DNA of 64,000 bases from Drechslerella dactyloides (GCA_020064725.1 JAGTWJ010000011.1:1178001-1242000); one strand, 5' to 3'; positions 25,570-37,059 are shown, counted from the first letter of the stretch. Notes: generated by a model not told the origin, from the letters alone. Program-made: numbers and translations.

Positions 25570-26872
25570 GGCCGGTGGAGAGATATCGATCGAGGGCCGA
25601 AGATGATGAGATGTCGTGAAGGGAGAGAGTTGATTAATTCTGGCTCGAGCTCGAAGGTTGACGCTGGCGGGGTACAAAAGACAAAGACACACGGACGCTT
25701 AAGTTAAAGCTCTCAACAAAACAAGCTGCGGCAGATGGGCCGCCTTAAATGAATCCGATCATCTGGCCTTCCCACCGGCCATCTTTGCCCGCCAGTCACG
25801 ATCCACGATCCGGACGGCTTAAGCTTCTCTCCATCTCACGCCCGCAAGCAAGACATTGTCCAGGCTGGAGAAGCTCGCTTCATGCTCCATGATGCCATAG
25901 ACGAGGGCGACAATGCAAACTGCCCAGCGGTTACACCACCGACTCCGCCCAGGATAACGTAACTGCCCCCCCAGCCCAGACCGCTAGCGGCCTCGGAATC
26001 CGGCAAACGATGCATCATGGCCGTCGACAGCTCACCTGCCAAGATGCGCCGTCGAATGCATCCAGCAAGTCCATTCCCGGCCGGCATCTTGCAAGAAGGT
26101 GCTCTTCACCCGGCGTGTCTCAAGGCAGATTCGCATTCCTACCGCCCCCCCGCTGCGTGGGATTCCGAAAACTCCCTCGGTCGAACGACGGTTATCTATA
26201 TTTACAGTGCATCGGCTAGCCTCGAACGGTCAACGGGCTTCAGATAAGATCCGCCCGCCGGCAGGTGCGGAAGGTCGTTCTGTCTCATCCTCGTCACGTC
26301 GGCCAGCAGCCTGCGACGGCTTCCGCCACTCGTAGCCCTGTCCGTTACACGAGCGCGAGCCACCTCCGCCATCGGCCGTCAGCCGCACCTTCTTTCAGGG
26401 CATGTGCATACCGCTGGTTCCTGGCGTCCTACCGTTTGCAGAGCAGCATCACGGCGTCCGTTATGCACGGTGGGGAAACTTACGCGGTCTGCGGGGCTGC
26501 CTCCAGGCCTCTGCATGCCAACCTGAATAAGCCGTGAATGCAAATACCATGCTTTGCCGGACTTATTTTTCTCGTCTTGTCGAATTGTGCCCAATTTCCG
26601 AATTATCGATCCGAGTAGCGTTCTGGGCCATCCGTCTTCCCGGGTCAGGCTGATCAGCTGAATAAGACGGACGCTAAAGTTTCGTCGGTCACATGTACCG
26701 GCCTTTCACGAGTCGTCTTTCTAGAGCCCTTTAGCCGGAAGCCGAACCCTGATACTGGTATGGTCTTGTAATACAAGGCTAGCACAAACTAGCGGATATG
26801 ACGCGCACGAATCGTACAAGATATCGCTGCCTATAACATGCTTGTAAGCACTTTATAATACATCTCAGCTGT
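25570..26872. other. Intergenic region between LEC1-like and the Mis18-like gene
   Basis: 1.3 kb between two - strand genes: promoter of the PX/DUF3818 gene (near 25570) and 3' flank of the Mis18-like gene (near 26873). GC-rich with overlapping open frames on both strands, none with a recognisable motif. One CCCGGG lies near 26640. Confidence 0.55.
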
Positions 26873-28258
26873 CTATTTCCGTGACCTGGTGACTCTCCCC
26901 GTCGACATTGACGACACATCCTTATCCGTGCTGTCCAATTGCGCCTTGGGAGTAGCAATCGTAACAACGGAGATGCTCTCGTTGGCACCGTCCGTCGTGG
27001 ACCCCAGCGATGGTCTACCTTTTCCCCTCTTCGGTCCTCTAGGCGTCTTGCCGGCCAGCCGAGCACGTTTTGCAGCCCGACGCGCTGGGGTCTTGGCTCC
27101 TTCCTGATATTCACCATCTTCATCACTATCGTAGCCATCATCAATGACAATTGGCTCCATTTCAACGCCCGTCTGACCTGAAAAATCCGCCTCGCGAGGT
27201 TGAGGCTGCTCTTCAGCCGTTACCTTCCCTCTCGAGGTTCTCTCGACATTGCGACTGCCATTGCCGTCGTCGTCTCCCTTCTCACCGGACAATTCTGACG
27301 CCGGCGGCGAGAGATGCTGTTGCTGCTGCGTCAACTCCTGCGATAGCGCCGGGCTGTCGTCAACCCGCTTCCTAATAACGGGGATCTCGACTGCAAAGTC
27401 CGCAAAACTGCGTTTCGACTGCAACTTCATCTGTGCCATCAGGCGGTTCTTGTCCTCGACGACTGTCTGAAGTGACGCCTCAAGCCTCGCGAGGCGTGTC
27501 TTCAGCTCTTCCAAATCCTTGCTGCAGTTGCAATTGTGAGGTTCTGGCTGCTGGACCGGTAGGCTGCGTTTCGCAGGCTGTCGCGCGAGCTGCTTCACCT
27601 GCGCGCTAAGCGATTCTTGGCCATCGTGCAGCATGAGACAGAAACGTTTGATATTGGTAAATTCCTCTGCCATGTTGGCCGGCTCGGGATGTGTTCCGCC
27701 AAGCTCGGAGGGTAGCGTCCCTGAGGCTGGGCGTGTTTGGTCATCAGATGTGTCTGTGATGGGTTCGCTGCGCGGCCGGACGTTTGTCTCCTCTTGCAGG
27801 AGTGCAAGTTTATTTCTGCATAGGTTAGCCATTGAGTCCTAATGAAGGCGTAGGAGTAGCGGGCAGGTTGACGTACTGTATCTCCGGGTGCTGGGCGATG
27901 AGCGTGTACTTGCGACCAACGGTGTGCTTGCAGGCGTCGCAATTGACGTCGTGAAAAGAGCTGTGGATGGGAGATGTCAGTCGCCATTCATAAAGCTTAA
28001 CGTGACTTTGCAGACTGACCTTTCCTCTTTGCTGCTTTTCCTTATCTTTCTGCTCTTCGCCGCGACTGTCAGGCCGGCGGATTCCTCGCGAAGCAGGACT
28101 ACGAGCCTGAGCTCGCTGATGGTGCGGTCGACGTCCGCTGAATCGACCAGGCTGGCTTGGCAGTGCTTGCAGACCACCGTATAGGGCATCGGGACGGAGG
28201 GCGCGACATCTCCGCTCGCAGAGGCAGACGCTGCCGGGGCGGCCTCCTTGGGCGGCAT
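26873..28258 (-). CDS. Mis18/Yippee-fold zinc-domain protein, candidate Mis18 kinetochore factor
   Basis: Three exons on the - strand: 28258-28020, 27960-27877, 27815-26873 (421 aa). The N-terminal domain has two CxxC knuckles: CKHC at residues 30-33 and CDAC at 87-90. The second is followed by HTVGRKY, matching the CxxC-x4-G-x-x-Y pattern of the Mis18/Yippee beta-tent. The second knuckle appears only after splicing exons 1 and 2, which supports the model. The rest is disordered, with a heptad-like coiled coil at about 207-240 (DLEELKTRLARLEASLQ) and a basic C-terminus with KRGKGRP. Mis18 proteins prime centromeres for CENP-A loading and often work as coiled-coil oligomers; they are known in fission yeast and animals. 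The fold is well supported, the centromere role is inference. It is divergent from the Rex1-like gene. Confidence 0.72.
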
Positions 28259-28646
28259 GTGTGCAGGAAGCGAGGCGACGATGTTGGATGATGTAGCGAG
28301 TGTGCAGCTGAGGCTGGAGTCAGGCAGGAGGACGTTCGCGAAGTTCGCCGTCGGGCATGTTGGCGGGCCAAAAGTTGCGGCGCCTGTCGGACACCTCGAA
28401 GACAGAGAGTTCTGATGGATGCGAAGTGCAGTGGATCTAGTGTCGATGCGGCATCATCAGATGGAATGAAGATGGGCTGGAAGCGGAAGTAATTCGCGTC
28501 GCCGCTTATCGATAGACAGGCAGGCAGCCAATGGTGTTCATGGCGTGGGCTTGGCCCTGTCGCAAAAACCAACGTTTCGAATTCGAGATTCCAGCCACTT
28601 CGACAAACGACATCATCACCGACTTCACCGACTTCACCCGCCCACA
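28259..28646. promoter_or_regulatory. Bidirectional promoter Mis18-like / Rex1-like
   Basis: 388 bp shared by two divergent start codons. An in-frame upstream ATG at 28545 exists for the + gene but was not preferred. No specific factor site was identified. Confidence 0.5.
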
Positions 28647-30719
28647 ATGGGCAAGAGCAAGAAGCGCAGTCGCCGCGGCGACCGCAAGAAGGCCTCCGAG
28701 CACAGCAAGGCACCTGAATCCCCGCTACCGGAGCTCCCGTCCTTCGACCCGCCGCCGACGTTCACTCTCGTGACTGCCGCGCCGTCCACGCGCAAACGCT
28801 CCATTCACGACGTAGCTTCCGACGACGACGCTCCCGCCGAAGAGTCAGCCAAACGACACTGCTCTCAGTCGCCGTCCAAAGCTGAAGCTAGCACTGGCGA
28901 CGGCGACGACGACGGCTGGCAGCAGGTTCCGTTCAAGCACACCAAGGCCCGCTCGAGTACTTACCCGGAGCTCCAGCTCTCCTCGTCGCGCATCCACACG
29001 TGGATCAAGATCTCGGATATCCAGTCCCTCCTGCTACACCTCCTCGCGGACGAAGCGACACCGCAGTGGCTGTCGGTGAGGAACAAGAATGCCGTCTGTC
29101 ACGTCGTCTGCCTTCACGTCCCAGGGCTGGCCATGGACCTCTTCAACGGCGGGGCGAAGCTCACTACATCCGACGGCGGCGAGTCGCCCGCGAAGCCTTC
29201 CTCCAAACTCGCCGAATACTTCCCCGTCCCGATCAACGAACGCACATTACCGTCGCCGCTGGAAGCCCTCGCCGGTATATTCACACACGTGCTCCCCGTC
29301 AAAGCCGGCGGCGACAACCACAAGGTCTTCTCGCCATCCCAGAACATGCTCAACGTCCCCGTCCCAGAGGAGAAGGAACAGAGCAACAGGAAGAAACCCC
29401 GCCACAAGAGGACGCCCAAGCCGCGACTAAAGATCACTGAGCTGCTGCTCACACCGGAGGAGCTGATCGAGAACGAATACCCTCCGCACTCATCACAATC
29501 CACAGACCGTTCCTCCCTCACTGCCGACTGGCTCGAAACCGACCTCTCCAACGCCCCACCGCGGATAGTCGAAAGCGGCAGCGTACTCGAAGGCTATACC
29601 ATCTACGCCGTTGACTGCGAGATGGTCACGACCGCCTCCGGTCCCAGCCTCGCCCGCATCAGCATCGTCGACTGGGACTCCGCCGTCGTCCTCGACGAGC
29701 TTGTCCAGCCGGACGAACCCGTCCTCGACTACCTCACCCCCTTCTCCGGCATCACGGCCGCCAAGCTCGCAAACATCACGACCACGCGCGCCGACATCCA
29801 GCGCCGCCTCTCCACGCTGCTCACCGCGAACACCATCCTCGTCGGCCAATCCCTAAACTCGGACCTCCACGCACTCCGCTTCTCGCACCCGCTCATCGTC
29901 GACACCTCCGTCATCTACGACCACCCGCGCGGCAAGCCGATGAAACCCGGCCTCCGCTGGCTCGCCGGAAAGTACCTGAAGCAGCAAATCCAGCACAACG
30001 CATCCGGCCACGACAGCATCGAAGACGCCCGCGCCTGTCTCCAGCTCGTCAAACTGAAACTCGAGCGCGGCAAGGAATTCGGCAGCACATCCTCAACCCT
30101 CGAGCCGCTGTTCGCACGACTCGCACGCGTACAGCCACGCCCCGTCACCTCCGGCATCGTGGACACCGCCGCCGACGTTGAGAAACGGTACGCGGCAACA
30201 GCACAGTATACTCGCAAAGCACACGACGACGACTCCGTCGTCGCGGGCGTCCTCACCGCCGCCAACGGGGACACGCTGGCGGGAATACCGCCCGTAACCT
30301 TCACATACGCGCATCTACAATCTCTCGCCGACGCGCGCGGCTGGAACAACAGTTACGGCAAGTTCATCGCGCAGATGAACGGCACGCATATGACGGCGAC
30401 GTCGGCGGCCATCGAGATACCGCCGCGTCCGCCGCCGCCGGCACCTGAGCGGCTTGCCGAAGCGGTGCGCGAGACGGCGGGCAGGATCCGCCGCGTGTAC
30501 GAGGGGTTGCCGAAGTGCTCGGTGCTGGTGGTGTTCAGCGGCACGGGAGACCCCGTGGAGATGGGCCGGCTGAACGCCGTGCAGACGGTGTATAGGCGGG
30601 AGTTTAAGGTGAAGAAGTGGGATGAGTGCAGTGTGCGGTGGACGGATGACGAGGAGCAGGCGTTGAAAGTGGCGGTGGGGGAGGCGCGGAAGGGGATCGC
30701 GCTGCTGGCGGTCAAGTAG
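28647..30719 (+). CDS. Rex1/Rnh70-type DEDDh RNA exonuclease
   Basis: Intronless; 690 aa from the ATG at 28647. Rex1-family enzymes are 3'-5' exoribonucleases that trim 5S rRNA, tRNA and other RNAs in the nucleus. The N-terminus is lysine/arginine-rich (GKSKKRSRRGDRKK), a likely nuclear or nucleolar signal. The exonuclease domain carries YAVDCEM (first Asp at 323), VGQSLNSDLHALRF, DTSVIYDHPRG, then KPGLRWLAGKYL and GHDSIEDARACLQLVKLKL, giving the full D-E-D-D-h set. The C-terminal ~200 residues are less conserved and may be an RNA-binding extension. An upstream in-frame ATG at 28545 would add 34 residues without family resemblance. The one at 28647 sits in a good CACAATGG context and begins with the basic segment, so I chose it. 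Confidence 0.88.
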   Translation: MGKSKKRSRRGDRKKASEHSKAPESPLPELPSFDPPPTFTLVTAAPSTRKRSIHDVASDDDAPAEESAKRHCSQSPSKAEASTGDGDDDGWQQVPFKHTKARSSTYPELQLSSSRIHTWIKISDIQSLLLHLLADEATPQWLSVRNKNAVCHVVCLHVPGLAMDLFNGGAKLTTSDGGESPAKPSSKLAEYFPVPINERTLPSPLEALAGIFTHVLPVKAGGDNHKVFSPSQNMLNVPVPEEKEQSNRKKPRHKRTPKPRLKITELLLTPEELIENEYPPHSSQSTDRSSLTADWLETDLSNAPPRIVESGSVLEGYTIYAVDCEMVTTASGPSLARISIVDWDSAVVLDELVQPDEPVLDYLTPFSGITAAKLANITTTRADIQRRLSTLLTANTILVGQSLNSDLHALRFSHPLIVDTSVIYDHPRGKPMKPGLRWLAGKYLKQQIQHNASGHDSIEDARACLQLVKLKLERGKEFGSTSSTLEPLFARLARVQPRPVTSGIVDTAADVEKRYAATAQYTRKAHDDDSVVAGVLTAANGDTLAGIPPVTFTYAHLQSLADARGWNNSYGKFIAQMNGTHMTATSAAIEIPPRPPPPAPERLAEAVRETAGRIRRVYEGLPKCSVLVVFSGTGDPVEMGRLNAVQTVYRREFKVKKWDECSVRWTDDEEQALKVAVGEARKGIALLAVK

Positions 30720-31398
30720 GGCGTTTTTGATTTATACAACTGCCTGGACTTGAGGATAGAGAGATGTAAAGTTGTATCTTTTCTATACGCGGGGATCTGG
30801 GTTGGTGGTGGGACGTGGGTGCGGCGTATATACGTTGTATATTATACCAGGGCGGTCGAGAGAATTCAGTGTACGATACCGATACCGAGCATGGATAGAT
30901 AAAAGCAGGTGGGTATATTGATACGAATAGCTACAATATAATACCAACCATCATCGACCGATGTATTTCTATCAACATCCATGCACCTACCCTACTGCTA
31001 CTGTACGACCATTGCATATATATAAGAGGCATCCGTGAACCGATTGGCGTCAATATATCGATACCATTGAAAACTTGGAAGAAGAAAAATAAAACCCACA
31101 GATTATAAACAGAGACAGCCTAGTTAGCTAACAATGCCTCCAACCGTCTATAGCTATTTCACCCGTAATGACAATGACAACAATAGTGAGAAGAAGAAAG
31201 AAAAGTAATAAAATGATAGTTAGTGGGATATGTTCCTCAGCATCAGTCGAGTGATCGTGTCTTCCATTCTTTCTCTTGAATATTGCTCTTGTTCCGCTAG
31301 GTCTTGGAGGAGGTTGATGATTAATAGGATGGGTGGTGGTAGGTGGTGTGGGGCGTGGCGGTTATATAAGTGGTGATTTCGGAAAGTGCCGTGCTCGA
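30720..31398. other. Convergent 3' region REX1-like/RPB4
   Basis: 679 bp between convergent stops, with many TATA-like and A-rich words consistent with 3' UTR and polyadenylation signals for both genes. No gene is seen. Confidence 0.6.
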
Positions 31399-32321
31399 TC
31401 ATTCGACGAATGTGCGGAACTTGGTGATCTGTGGAATGCGGTGTTAGTTTTGCACAGCGGAGCCTGCTGAATGCGTGTGCGCACGTACCTCGTCGAGAAG
31501 TTCCTGGAGGTCTTCATCGGACTTCTTATCCGCGAGGCTGAATGGATATCATCGCGTAAGTACTCACGTACCGCTGCCAGCCTGCAAAAAAGCATGCTGG
31601 CGAACCCACCTTGGAATCAGCGTCTTCGCCTCCTCGGACGTCTCGCAACATAGCGTCCCTGCAGACAAATTAGCGGAGGTGGTTCTCCCGTTAGCATTAA
31701 GTGAGGAGGAGAAGCGCACCGAGCTGCGATTTCTCAAAGGACGCGAGGCCCGTTTCCATCTGCAGCAGCCGCTCGACGGCGGAGACGTTCTCCTTCTTCT
31801 TGAAGCGGGCGAATTGGTCTAGGTAGTCCTTTGTCTTGACTAGGACCCTGCACGCGCACGCACGACGGCATCAGCTACGTTCGATTTCGGTTCAAGTCAT
31901 CACTCTTCACGGCAGCGGATATTTCTGCATAGCAGCGGTCATAGTTGAATCATCACCATCACGTGTTCATGGTCTCTCTTTCATCTCGTTTTGTATTGTC
32001 TCCTGCCTTCTCCTTTCTTCCCTTGATCACGATTTGATATGGTTTGTAGGCATGTGTGTGGGTATTCGTCCGGAGGAGGTGGAGGGAGAGAGGGCCGTAC
32101 TCAGTCTCGCCAATGTCCGCGTTCGGTCCCTTGGACCGGTGGCTGAGGACAGCCTGGATGAGCAGACGCGCCTCGGAGTGCGTGAGCGACGTGACGTTCT
32201 GGAATTCGCCCAGCTTCAGCTCGGTGCCGGCTTCCTCGTCGCCGTGGATCTGCTCCTTCGTGCGGGCGATCACGGGGGGCAGGGTGCCGCGGGCGTTCGC
32301 GCGGCTCGGCTGGCCGTTCAT
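31399..32321 (-). CDS. RNA polymerase II subunit Rpb4
   Basis: Five exons on the - strand: 32321-32101, 31847-31720, 31658-31610, 31537-31489, 31428-31399 (158 aa). Rpb4 pairs with Rpb7 to form the stalk of RNA polymerase II, used in initiation and in mRNA decay coupling. Assembled blocks match the family: LKLGEFQNVTSLTHSEARLLIQ, then VLVKTKDYLDQFARFK, LGTLCCETSEEAKTLIPSLADK, and the terminal LQELLDEITKFRTFVE. Each junction restores phase and family sequence, including two 49-nt exons and a 30-nt last exon. Four introns in a 158-aa gene is dense. The donor of exon 2 (GTGCGC) is weak but the phase requires it. The gene is divergent from TRS23. Confidence 0.93.
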
Positions 32322-33267
32322 CGCGACGACGGTTTCAATTACGGGTTACGAGCGGGGGAGAGAGCGGCGGATGCGGAGGACGGTGGGACGGCGGGCGATG
32401 GGTGCCTCCAGGGGAGGGAGGGGCCGACCCTCGGCGTTCCGGCGATCGTGTGTGCAGCTTTCTGGTGCGGTCAGGAGGCGGTGACGGCTTCGAGGGATAC
32501 GCTGGGAGTCGGACGGACGGGGCGAGGTTTCTAGCGACGGACGGCCGTGGCTCTGTCCCGTGGCTTGCTGGATGCGAGGGTGATCGCGGCGAGGGAGGGT
32601 GGTGGTCGAGGCGACGGCGATGACGGTGACGGTGAAGGAGGGAGGTTGATGGAGGAGGATTCATTCGAGCGACAGCAGGCGGCTTTTTTGGGCGAGCGGA
32701 CAGCGAAGGAGGCTAGCCAACACGGCCGCCCGCCGGCCACGCGACGGCGGGGAAAGAAGAGAAGAAGTCAAGGACAGGCATCGCGTCCGGGCGGTTGGAC
32801 CGACGACCGGGAGGGCGCAATGGAGAGAAGATGGCATCTCGACGGGGCCGGCGAGGGTTCTACAAGGCGTCAGTTCGTGATGTCTGTCGGCACGGCTGGT
32901 TGTCGCGACTGCCCGACTTACCTGGGTCCGAGCTCGTATAGCTGTACACAGGCTGTATATCAGTGTAATTAGGGTATCATGGGAGCTGTCGCCAGAGCTC
33001 CAGCTGCCGGTCCGCGAGAGATGCAAAGCTGGAGAGAGAGAAGAATGAAGAATGAAGAATGAATGAAAGGGAGGAAGAGAAGCATCAATGCGAGAAGAGC
33101 CGCGCCGGCCTGCGAAACGGGCTTCCAGCGCGGCCTGCAAAGAGCGATAAGCGGCTGCAGCCCACACCGTTGCAACTGCGAACCTCCTCCAGAAAGATCT
33201 AAGAAAGACCTCCATCGCCAGCTCTGCCGAGGCCCCACCGCTGCAGGTACCCATCGCCGGACTTACA
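32322..33267. promoter_or_regulatory. Divergent intergenic region RPB4/TRS23
   Basis: 946 bp between divergent starts. It contains purine-rich (GGAGG, GACGG) and AGAATGA repeats (33040-33070). The overlapping open frames on both strands do not resemble proteins. Confidence 0.5.
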
Positions 33268-33842
33268 ATGTGAGTGTACATCGCCAGCTCCAGCTCAGCG
33301 TCCCCGAGACTAGCTCCAGCCTCAGCTTCAAATGCAGGACCCAAGCTAACCTGTGTGTGGCATCTCTCGCAGGGTCGTGTACGCCGTCCTCATCCTGAAC
33401 AAGGCCGGCGGGCTCATCTTCCAGCGCGACTTCAACCCGGGCCTGCAGAAGCTGACCGCGAACGACTACCTCATCATCGCCGGCACCTTCCACGGGTACG
33501 TACGCCCGCCTACATCCACGCGCATATCATATCGCGATGCTGACTGCAGGCAGGGTGCACGCGATCACGTCGCAGATCTCGCCGACGAACGAGACGGCGG
33601 CGTCCGGGCTGGAGGTCCTCGAGTCCGAGAACTTTGTCATGCGCTGCTTCCAGACGCTGACGGGCACCAAGTTCCTCGTCTTCGCCGAGCCGCGGCAGCC
33701 GAACCTGGACGTCGTCGTCCGGCGCGTCTACGAGCTGTACGCGGACTACGTGATGAAGAACCCCTTCTACCAGATCGAGATGCCCATCCGCTCCGAGGGC
33801 TTTGAGCGCCATCTCGCGGCCTACATCAAGCCGCACCAGTAG
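33268..33842 (+). CDS. TRAPP complex subunit Trs23 (TRAPPC4)
   Basis: Three exons: 33268-33269 (only AT), 33373-33495, 33554-33842 (137 aa). Trs23 is a longin-fold core subunit of TRAPP, the exchange factor for Ypt1/Rab1 at the Golgi. The sequence VVYAVLILNKAGGLIFQRDF, then NDYLIIAGTFHGVHAI and TGTKFLVFAEP, ending in PFYQIEMPIRSEGFERHL, is characteristic. The mature frame lacks its own ATG. The only fit is an AT at 33268-33269, a GTGAGT donor immediately after it, and the acceptor at 33371-33372 that supplies the G, so the start codon is split by a 103-nt intron. The result is the MVVYA start expected for the family. An alternative first exon further upstream cannot be excluded without transcripts. 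Confidence 0.9.
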
Positions 33843-34429
33843 ATTATATCGCTATCGATCGGACGGGACTCCACGAGGAATACGGGCTGGGTGGACACTC
33901 CGATGGAATGCTGGCGGCTGCCCGGCGACGATACCCGATGTGCATACTACCATCTCATAATGACATTCCTTCTCTTCCTCCCCTTCCATCCACCATTCCA
34001 TCCATCCCATCCATTTTATCCATCCATGTAGACCAGGCTCTAGACGTTCATGTGCTCGTCTTCGGGCTCGGCTGCTCCCGAGCACGCGGGCTTGGCGGCC
34101 GCCCAACAATTGCGGCCGAGCGGCCACGCGTATTCTGGCCCGCCGGCTCCCTCAACTGAACACCGCTCCACCACCCGCCGACCAGCCATGATATCGAGAT
34201 AGTTTCCCGGTTTCCTCCTTCCGCTTCTCCTTCTCGCCGCCCTCATAGACGCTTCCCTTCCCGCCTTACCTTGTTCCTTTCTTTCGTCCCCTCGTTCATG
34301 CTTGCCGGCTGCCCCGCTAGCATCCGTTTCCTCCCCTATTCGATTCTCTTCGTCCTTCCGCTCCGGCCCATCATCCGCACCCTGCCGACGTCATCGATAT
34401 AAGCACGCCGGAAAATAAACCAAAGAAAA
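33843..34429. other. TRS23 3' flank and NUS1 promoter
   Basis: 587 bp between tandem genes. It includes degenerate CATC repeats near 33985-34030 and a C/T-rich block (34190-34340) upstream of the NUS1 start, probably leader sequence. Confidence 0.55.
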
Positions 34430-35549
34430 ATGTCCACCCGCCGCCTCGTCCCGCCGCCCATTTCCACCGCCCGCCAGAAAGAATTCGAGGACCCTCGCGC
34501 CCGCGCCGCCTTTGTCAAAAAGTTCCTCCCGGACGACCCCACCCCCTCGTCCTCGTCGTCGTCCGTCTCCAAGCCTCCCGCCCGCGCCCGGCCGGTCCGC
34601 ACGTTCATCAAACTCTGCATCTACAAGCTCCTGCTCTGGATCCTCTACTCCCTGACCTCGCTGTACCTGCGCGCCCGCTACGTCCGCAACTTCATCCTCA
34701 ACCGCTGGTTCTCCGTCCTGTACTACCACCACCGCACGCCGGAGCTCATCCAGAAGGACGTCAAGCAGCTCGACCGCCTCCCGCAGCACATCAGCGTCAT
34801 CCTCGAGTTCGAGAAGGAAGGCGGCGTCGAGCAGCTCATCGACCATGTTTCCGAGATCTCCTGCTGGTGCGCCAGTGCCGGTATCCCCACGCTGTCCGTG
34901 TACGAGCGCACGGGGGCGCTGAAAAAGTACATTTCGACGTCGCACCGCATTACCGCTCAGCGCCTGCACAGCTACTTTGGCCGGAAGCGGCCGGCGCTGC
35001 GGGTGCTCGCGCCGCATCTGCCGTCGTACGCGAATGGAGATGCCGAGGGAATTGCGGGGCAGGCCGTCGATCTGGAGGTCATCTTCATCTCGGAGGAGGA
35101 CGGCCGGGAGAGCATGGTCGACCTAACCAAGACGCTGTGCGAGATGGTGATCCGCGGGAAGATGACGAAGGAAGACGTGACGATGGAGCTGGTCGACGCG
35201 GAGCTGGAGAGCCTGACGATTCCGGAGCCGGATTTGCTGGTGCTGTTTAGCCCGGAGGTCAAGCTGATGGGCTACCCGCCGTGGCAGATCCGACTGACCG
35301 AGATCTTGTAAGTCATACGTCCAGCCATTGGATTCTCGCTTGCTTCATACCTGGTTTCCTTTGTTTCATTCTGTGGTCGAACGGCGTTCCTGGCTCAGTG
35401 GAGTGGATTTGGCGTATAATGTTATTGATCTTGCTGCTAACGTGTGTTTACGAAACAGCCATCTTCCGGATAACGACGCGGTAGGATACCAGGTCTTCCT
35501 GCGCGCGCTGTACAGCTACGCCAAGTGCGAGATGCGGCTGGGGCGGTAG
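34430..35549 (+). CDS. Nus1/NgBR subunit of dehydrodolichyl diphosphate synthase
   Basis: Two exons: 34430-35307 and 35459-35549 (322 aa). Nus1 partners the cis-prenyltransferase Rer2/Srt1 to make dolichol for ER glycosylation. After a disordered N-terminus there is a membrane segment (about 57-85, RTFIKLCIYKLLLWILYSLT). A cis-prenyltransferase-like fold follows, ending in PEPDLLVLFSPEVKLMGYPP and WQIRLTEIFHL, diagnostic of the family. The C-terminus reads CEMRLGR, preserving the RxG motif that in NgBR/Nus1 completes the active site. That end is encoded by the second exon, so splicing is required for activity. Functionally it links with PMT2 in this window, which uses dolichyl-phosphate mannose. 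Confidence 0.93.
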
Positions 35550-35962
35550 TCTGGCGTATATCGTCAATGCGGCGGCTGTTGGCGGGTTTCTATTTTATCT
35601 ACCTGTGCATTGCGTGCACGCGTGCATGCAGTTACCTCTTTCTGTCTTTGATCGATTGCATGCAGCAGCCAGCGGCAGTAAATATTTCGGGTTATTTTCT
35701 ATTACCTTTTTTCTTGTTTCCTTTGTCGAAAAGTCCAGCAGTATCTCGATTAAATTACCAGTCTCAACATTCAGTCTTCAACATAGATAAGGTCGTAAGA
35801 ATAGAGATAGATATGAACAAAACTACGCTCGCTAATGCCGACATCGATCGAGATGTACAAAGATAGAATACTTAGTTACAACCGCCCTTCGAACTCCCAG
35901 AACCCCGCCGCTGTATGCAATGCGAACGTGATATGATACGATATATAACCGCAATACTGCAA
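35550..35962. other. Convergent 3' region NUS1/ARM-like
   Basis: 413 bp between convergent stops, AT-rich and with short direct TGCATGCA words. No gene is seen. Confidence 0.6.
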
Positions 35963-37059
35963 CTACACAACCACCCACGACTCCGGCTGGTCCGGCGGCT
36001 CCTGCTCCCGCGGCTCCTGCTGCTGCTCCAACAGATCCCACACCGGCGTCGCGGATGTCGACGCGGCGTCCAGCGCCTCCTCGACCAGCGCCGCCGCACT
36101 CGCAGGATACGGCTCGCCGAGCGACTGCTGGAACATCTGCACCTCGTGGTCAAAGCTCCCCGTCGTCCGATACGAGCATGGCTCCATGGACGCCAGGCGC
36201 GACTGCTCGAACAGCCCCGCGCGCTTCAGCTGCTTGAGGTACTCCCCCGTCTCGTCGTGGCCGAGCAGCCAGTCGTGGATATCGTAGAGAAAGTAGTTTC
36301 CCGGCTGGTACTCGCGGTCGTTGAACGCGGAGACAATGTTGGCGTGCGGCGACGGCATGGGTATGTCGCGCATGTAGCGGACGAGGCCGGCTTGTAGCGC
36401 GCGGGTGGCGGCGGAGGGACCGCCCCGGCGGAGCAGCGCGCGAAGGGATTCCAGCGCGTAAGCTTCGGATTCCTCGTCGCGCGGGATGGCGACGACGTCG
36501 TCACCGAGGCGTGGGTGGGGCGGTTCGGTGCGCGGGAGGGAGTTGGTGCAGGCTGTCACGAGGGCTTTGAAGACGGAGGGGTGGTGCAGCCGGACTTCGG
36601 AGTCTTTGGACAGGATGTGGTCGTTGTCGTTCTCGTAGTAGTTGTCCGACTTTGGTTTGCCGAGGATGAGGAAGCGGAGGATCTTGAGGGCGCTGCGGCG
36701 CGGGGCGCGGCGGAGGGAGCGGGCGCGGCGGAGGAGCGTGGGGAGGGTGTCGTCGGCGACGGCGCGTTCGGCGATGATTCGGATGGCACTACGTATAGAT
36801 TAGCAAGGACGTATCGAGAGAGGGATGTGATTAGGACGCACGCCCGGGAGAGATTGTAGTTGACGCCCCGCGAGAGGGTGGCGAGAGTGTCCAGCTTGAG
36901 GGCGTTCTCGGTGGCCTTGTCGACGGTCTCGCGGGTTTCGTCCGGTGGGATCTCGCACTGGGCTTTGAAGGATTCGAGCTGGTGGACGGTCAGTCGGTAG
37001 GCGAGCACGCAGCCGACGCCCAGGCCGAACCAGAGGAGGCCCTCAGTTGCCATTGCCAT
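35963..37059 (-). CDS. Membrane-anchored ARM-like fungal protein of unknown function
   Basis: Two exons on the - strand: 37059-36842 and 36788-35963 (347 aa). The N-terminus has one hydrophobic segment (GLLWFGLGVGCVLAYRL), likely a membrane anchor. The junction creates TLATLSRGVNYNLSRAAIRII, which resembles the first helices of an armadillo/HEAT-like repeat in fungal proteins. Later repeats are helical (ALKILRFLIL, then SLRALLRRGGPSAATRALQ). The block PGNYFLYDIHDWLLGHDETGEYLKQLKRAGLF looks conserved, whereas the C-terminus is Gln/Glu/Pro-rich and probably disordered. I do not recognise a named family and assign no function. Of two nearby ATGs (37059 and 37053) the outer one was used. It is divergent from the SRRM1-like gene across 411 bp. 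Confidence 0.72.

Noticed and set aside
28545..28646. Upstream in-frame ATG of the Rex1-like gene
   Set aside because: Adds 34 residues with no family resemblance; the ATG at 28647 has better context and gives the basic N-terminus.
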